Part shown: positions 7,381 to 10,727 of the stretch, piece by piece
Position numbering within the stretch: position 1 is the first letter of the stretch
Layout of the letters: each line of letters opens with the position of its first letter
Assembly (NCBI GenBank): GCA_945957225.1
Contig: CAMFKK010000045.1
Coordinates: forward strand, 1-10,727
Reading direction: 5' to 3'
From: an uncultured Sphingobacteriia bacterium
GTDB taxonomy: Bacteria; Bacteroidota; Bacteroidia; Chitinophagales; Chitinophagaceae
DNA length: 10,727 nucleotides
Notes under the pieces: model-generated
Database searches by the model: none
The model's input: only the letters and a program-made list of their open reading frames with translations
What the model was told of the DNA's origin: nothing
Position numbers and translations under genes: made by a program

Positions 7381-8655
7381 ATGCAAATTGCACAAGAACA
7401 AATTCAGGCGCATAACCAAGCTCAACAGGCAGCGCATCAAAGGAAAATAGATTTTATTGCTGCTGAAACCAGCAATTTAGAAGCCATCATTGAGAAGCTG
7501 GTTGCTTTTCAGGTAGCCATCCCTAGTTGGGCATTGGGTACGGGTGGAACCAGATTTGGCAGGTTCTCTGGTGGTGGTGAACCCCGTAACCTGGAAGAAA
7601 AGATTGAAGACATTGGCGTACTGCATCAGTTGAACCAGTCAAGTGGTGCCATCTCTTTGCATATTCCTTGGGATATACCAGAAAATCCAGAAGCAATTAA
7701 AGCCCTAGCTGCCCAAAAAGGCCTGCGTTTTGACGCCATGAATAGCAATACTTTTCAGGACCAAAAAAATCAAGCGCATTCTTATAAGTTTGGCTCTTTG
7801 CAGCACGTTGACAAAGCCGTAAGACAACAGGCTATTGACCATAACCTAGAAGTGATCAAACAAGGGATTGCCCTTGGTTCTGATTCCTTGACGGTTTGGT
7901 TATCTGATGGTTCCTGCTTTCCAGGACAATTAAATTTCAGAGAAGCTTTTCAAAATACCTTGGAGAGTTTGAAAGTGATTTATGCAGCATTGCCTGCCAA
8001 CTGGAAAATGTATATTGAATACAAGGCTTTTGAACCCAATTTCTACAGCATGACCGTGGGTGACTGGGGCCAGAGTTATTTGTATGCCAGCAAATTGGGA
8101 CCTCAGGCATATACTTTGGTAGACCTAGGACACCATTTACCCAATGCCAATATTGAACAGATTGTTGCCCTTTTGTTGATGGAAGAAAAATTAGCTGGTT
8201 TCCATTTTAATGATTCCAAATATGGGGATGATGATTTGACCGTGGGTAGCATTAATCCTTATCAATTGTTCCTGATCTTTAATGAATTGGTAGAAGGCAT
8301 GGATGCCCGTGGTATGAATCATGCCAAAGACCTAGGTTGGATGATTGATGCTTCACACAATGTTAAGGATCCATTGGAAGATTTGTTGCAGTCTGTAGAA
8401 GCCATTATGAATGCTTATGCACAAGCTTTATTGGTAGACAAAGCAGCCCTGGTTGCTGCGCAGCAAGCCAATGATGTGGCCAAGGCCCAGGAAGTATTGC
8501 AACAGGCTTATCGCACCGATACCCGCGCCATTGTTGCAGAAGCAAGGTTAAGGAGCGGCGGAGCGATTAAACCATTGGAACTATATCGTTCCCTAGCAAT
8601 TAGAGAACAATTGATCAAAGAAAGAGGAGCTCAAACCGTTGCAACAGGACTCTAA
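7381..8655 (+). CDS. rhaI: L-rhamnose isomerase, Pseudomonas stutzeri type (TIM barrel, metal dependent)
   Basis: The 424-residue protein aligns by eye along its length with the P. stutzeri L-rhamnose isomerase as I remember it: SWALGTGGTRF, then SLHIPWD, FDAMNSNTF, LTVWLSDGS, VDLGHH, GFHFNDSKYGDDDL. Metal-site residues are all present. Glu213, Asp248, His275 and Asp323 would form the structural site, and His251, Asp283 and Asp285 the catalytic site. It converts L-rhamnose to L-rhamnulose. Known members of this branch also act on other aldoses such as D-allose, but the operon context indicates rhamnose as the substrate. It is only distantly related to the classical E. coli RhaA. The C-terminal 17 bases overlap the kinase gene, and the kinase's Shine-Dalgarno site lies inside this coding sequence. 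Confidence 0.92.
   Translation: MQIAQEQIQAHNQAQQAAHQRKIDFIAAETSNLEAIIEKLVAFQVAIPSWALGTGGTRFGRFSGGGEPRNLEEKIEDIGVLHQLNQSSGAISLHIPWDIPENPEAIKALAAQKGLRFDAMNSNTFQDQKNQAHSYKFGSLQHVDKAVRQQAIDHNLEVIKQGIALGSDSLTVWLSDGSCFPGQLNFREAFQNTLESLKVIYAALPANWKMYIEYKAFEPNFYSMTVGDWGQSYLYASKLGPQAYTLVDLGHHLPNANIEQIVALLLMEEKLAGFHFNDSKYGDDDLTVGSINPYQLFLIFNELVEGMDARGMNHAKDLGWMIDASHNVKDPLEDLLQSVEAIMNAYAQALLVDKAALVAAQQANDVAKAQEVLQQAYRTDTRAIVAEARLRSGGAIKPLELYRSLAIREQLIKERGAQTVATGL
8625..8629 (+). promoter_or_regulatory. Shine-Dalgarno site deciding the TTG start of the kinase gene
   Basis: AGGAG, within AAAGAGGAG, lies inside the end of rhaI and is separated by 9 bases from a TTG at 8639. A stop in the kinase frame at 8612-8614 leaves no other usable start upstream. 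Most genes in this window have no such site, so its presence supports the unusual start. Confidence 0.7.
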
Positions 8656-10039
8656 TATAACAGCCATACCGGTCATTGCCATTTTTGATATTGGCAAGAC
8701 CAACAAGAAATTATTGTTATTTAACAGACAGTACCAAATTGTGCTGGAAGAGTCTTCACAGTTTCCTGAAATCAGTGATGAAGATGGTTTTCCTTGTGAT
8801 GATCTGAAAGCCCTGACGGACTGGGTCTTGAACCGATTTGCCTTATTGCAAGAGGACAGGCGCTTTCTGGTTCAGGCTGTCAATTTCTCTGCCTATGGTG
8901 CCAGTTTTGTGTATTTGAACAAAGCGCATCAACCGGTATTGCCCTTGTATAATTATCTCAAACCCTTGAATGAAAATTTATTGCAGGGGTTTCAAGAAAA
9001 ATATGGTGGCGCAGCCAAATTGGCTTTGCAAACGGCGTCTCCCAATTTGGGGAATCTGAATTCCGGGATGCAGTTGTATAGAATCAGCCGTGAAAAGCCT
9101 ACACTATTTCCTACCATTGATCATGCCTTGCATTTACCCCAATACCTGAGCTTTATTTTGGGTGGTGGATACCACTCGGATATTACTAGTATTGGATGTC
9201 ATACCCAATTATGGGATTTTGAAAACAAAGCCTATCACCCCTGGGTAGCGGCTGAAGGGATAGAACGTTTATTGGCTCCTATAGCACCTTATGATACAGT
9301 AGCGGCCAACAAATCCGGTGCCATTGTTGGTATTGGTTTGCACGATAGCTCTGCTGCTTTGATTCCCTATTTGGTGGCTTTTACAGAGCCCTTTGTCTTA
9401 CTTTCTACCGGAACCTGGTGTATAAGTTTGCATCCATTTAATGACCAGCCCTTGACCAGTGCAGAGCTGGAACAGGACTGTCTTTGTTATTTGAGTTTTC
9501 AGGGAAATCCGGTTAAGGCTTCCAGGCTTTTTGCGGGCAAAGAACACGAACAACAGATTAAGATTTTGGCCAATCATTTTGGGGTTGACCAAGACTATTA
9601 TAAAATGGTGTATTGCAATCCCAAATTATTGCCAGAAGCAATTGAATATGTTGAACCAACAGATGCGGCTGCTTCCTCCGCCATGTTGCATCAGTCTGCC
9701 TTTGGTCAGCGTGATTTAGCTGGTTTTGATAACTATGAAGCGGCTTATCATCAGTTGATTGCCGATATTATTACCCAACAAGTATTTAGCACCAATCTGG
9801 TATTAAAGGGTTCTGAAGTGAAAAGGATATTTGTAGATGGAGGATTTAGTAAGAATCCCATTTATATGTATTTACTGGCCAGGGCCTATCCCGATTTAGA
9901 AGTTTATGCGGCTTCTGTTCCACAGGCCTCTTCCATTGGAGCTGCAATGGCCCTTCACCAACATTGGAATCCACAAGCTTTGCCAGCTGACATGATTGAC
10001 TTACGTTTGTATTCGATTCATCAAGGACTCAGTTTATGA
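8639..10039 (+). CDS. Rhamnulokinase, FGGY carbohydrate kinase family
   Basis: The 466-residue protein starts at a TTG, backed by a strong AGGAG at correct spacing and by a stop just upstream; no ATG occurs before the conserved FDIGKTNKK. The FGGY fold is visible. FDIGKTNKK (16-24) is the first phosphate-binding loop, GLHDSSAA contains candidate catalytic base Asp236, LLSTGTW (254-260) is the second phosphate region, and FVDGGFSKNP (398-407) followed by SSIGAAMALH belongs to the C-terminal ATP-binding lobe. E. coli RhaB (489 residues) has the same HD motif and similar size, but the first loop here differs from the usual DxGTSS form. It would phosphorylate L-rhamnulose to L-rhamnulose-1-phosphate. 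The gene overlaps rhaI by 17 bases and the lutA-like gene by 4, so it is firmly in the operon. Rhamnulose specificity rests on context; a related ketose kinase is the alternative. Confidence 0.86.
   Translation: MQQDSNITAIPVIAIFDIGKTNKKLLLFNRQYQIVLEESSQFPEISDEDGFPCDDLKALTDWVLNRFALLQEDRRFLVQAVNFSAYGASFVYLNKAHQPVLPLYNYLKPLNENLLQGFQEKYGGAAKLALQTASPNLGNLNSGMQLYRISREKPTLFPTIDHALHLPQYLSFILGGGYHSDITSIGCHTQLWDFENKAYHPWVAAEGIERLLAPIAPYDTVAANKSGAIVGIGLHDSSAALIPYLVAFTEPFVLLSTGTWCISLHPFNDQPLTSAELEQDCLCYLSFQGNPVKASRLFAGKEHEQQIKILANHFGVDQDYYKMVYCNPKLLPEAIEYVEPTDAAASSAMLHQSAFGQRDLAGFDNYEAAYHQLIADIITQQVFSTNLVLKGSEVKRIFVDGGFSKNPIYMYLLARAYPDLEVYAASVPQASSIGAAMALHQHWNPQALPADMIDLRLYSIHQGLSL
10023..10027 (+). promoter_or_regulatory. 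Shine-Dalgarno-like site before the lutA-like start
   Basis: AAGGA, inside the end of the kinase gene, stands 8 bases before the ATG at 10036. That ATG overlaps the kinase stop as ATGA, so the site would serve re-initiation by terminating ribosomes. Confidence 0.5.
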
Positions 10040-10727
10040 AAATAGGCTTATTTATTCCCTGTTATATTGACCAGTTTTATCCTGGTGTTGGCATTGCTTG
10101 TTTGGAGTTGTTGGAGAAGCTGGGTTGTGCGGTGCGTTTTCCCTTGAACCAGACCTGTTGTGGTCAACCCATGGCGAATAGTGGCTTTGAAGCCATGAGC
10201 AAGGGCTGTGACAAAAACTTTGTTCAAAATTTCAAGGGCTTTGACTATATAGTGGCGCCATCGGGTAGTTGCGTATTGCATGTAAAGGAACATTTGCATG
10301 ATGATAATGATCCTGCAGCTGCTGAAGCAATTAGAACTAGGGTTTACGAGCTCACGGAGTTTTTAATGGATGTGTTGAAGATAGAAAACCTGCCTGCCAG
10401 TTTTCCTTTTAAAGTGGGATTGCATACCAGCTGCCATGGCCAGAGGGGATTGGGACTCTCATCAATGAGTGAGCGAGTACTTCCTGCATTTTCTAAACCA
10501 GGAGCCTTGCTACAGATGGTCAAGGGCCTAGAACTGGCCCAACCCAAAAGGGTAGATGAGTGCTGTGGCTTTGGGGGTACTTTCTGTGTGTTTGAAGAAG
10601 CGGTGAGTGTGAAGATGGGCAAGGACAGGATTGGAGAACACCAAGACAATGAAGTGCAATATATCACGGGTGTAGACACCAGCTGCCTCATGCATTTAGA
10701 AGGCATTCTAAGAAGACAGGGCAGCCC
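10036..10727 (+). CDS. lutA: LutA/YkgE-type (Fe-S)-associated cysteine-rich protein of L-lactate oxidation, 3' end cut by window edge
   Basis: An open frame of 230 codons runs to the right edge. It carries two cysteine-rich CCG domains typical of LutA/YkgE and of the GlpC/HdrB-like superfamily. The first has PCYIDQFYP (Cys9), TCCGQP (Cys41, Cys42) and SGSC (Cys79). The second has HTSCHGQRGLG (Cys133), ECCGFGGTFC (Cys176, Cys177, Cys184) and DTSC (Cys217). Family members are about 240 residues long, so only a short tail should be missing. With LutB and LutC, the B. subtilis protein supports L-lactate oxidation to pyruvate. Here the start overlaps the kinase stop by 4 bases (ATGA), tying it to rhamnose catabolism, where the fused dehydrogenase would make L-lactate. 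Whether lutB and lutC follow cannot be seen. A different oxidoreductase partner, such as a glycolate or glycerol-3-phosphate system, is less likely given the pathway. Confidence 0.86.
   Translation, partial: MKIGLFIPCYIDQFYPGVGIACLELLEKLGCAVRFPLNQTCCGQPMANSGFEAMSKGCDKNFVQNFKGFDYIVAPSGSCVLHVKEHLHDDNDPAAAEAIRTRVYELTEFLMDVLKIENLPASFPFKVGLHTSCHGQRGLGLSSMSERVLPAFSKPGALLQMVKGLELAQPKRVDECCGFGGTFCVFEEAVSVKMGKDRIGEHQDNEVQYITGVDTSCLMHLEGILRRQGS

Noticed and set aside
8401..8560. Alanine/glutamine-rich stretch of rhaI considered as a repeat or domain insertion
   Set aside because: The related P. stutzeri isomerase has a comparable helical C-terminal region (AYAQALLxDxAAL); no insertion or nucleotide repeat is evident.
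10344..10706. Minus-strand frames opposite the end of the window (also 10048-10299)
   Set aside because: The plus strand encodes a LutA-like protein with both CCG motifs throughout this stretch, so these are antisense shadows.

Overview
The window is a carbohydrate-utilisation locus for L-rhamnose and rhamnogalacturonan (pectin) side products. It most likely comes from a member of the Bacteroidota, and Chitinophagaceae or a close relative is my best guess. The reasons are AT-leaning base composition, A-rich leaders that mostly lack Shine-Dalgarno sites, a TAnnTTTG-type -7 promoter element, and the protein families present. The genus cannot be named from the sequence alone.

Left arm, minus strand (1-3678). 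Reading leftward, it encodes a GntR-type regulator with a LacI-like sensor domain, then a secreted unsaturated-rhamnogalacturonyl hydrolase-like enzyme (GH105/GH88). Four bases further on is a secreted rhamnogalacturonan acetylesterase-like SGNH hydrolase (CE12-like). The window edge cuts this last gene exactly inside its catalytic Asp/His motif.

Right arm, plus strand (3834-10727). This is a tightly packed operon: an L-rhamnose/H+ symporter (rhaT), a fused rhamnulose-1-phosphate aldolase/lactaldehyde dehydrogenase (rhaEW type), L-rhamnose mutarotase (rhaM), a Pseudomonas stutzeri-type L-rhamnose isomerase (rhaI), an FGGY rhamnulokinase, and the start of a LutA/YkgE-type lactate-oxidation protein. 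Gaps are 21, 1 and 12 bases, followed by overlaps of 17 and 4 bases. The lutA-like gene runs off the right edge close to its end.

The genes form a continuous inferred route. Secreted enzymes deacetylate and trim rhamnogalacturonan fragments, and rhamnose crosses the inner membrane through RhaT. RhaM interconverts anomers, RhaI makes L-rhamnulose, the kinase phosphorylates it, and the aldolase splits it into DHAP and L-lactaldehyde. The fused dehydrogenase oxidises the aldehyde to L-lactate, and a Lut system would take lactate to pyruvate. The divergent 155-bp region between regulator and rhaT holds a perfect 14-bp palindrome, CAAAATATATTTTG, abutting a second 8-bp palindrome and a good -7 element for the regulator. 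It is the best candidate operator in the window. I see no RNA genes, CRISPR arrays, insertion sequences or other mobile elements, and no gene-free stretch longer than 300 bases.

The families are known. What deserves a second look is the lactate-oxidation gene translationally coupled to the rhamnose operon, the control region, and the use of Shine-Dalgarno sites only at the two overlapping gene junctions.
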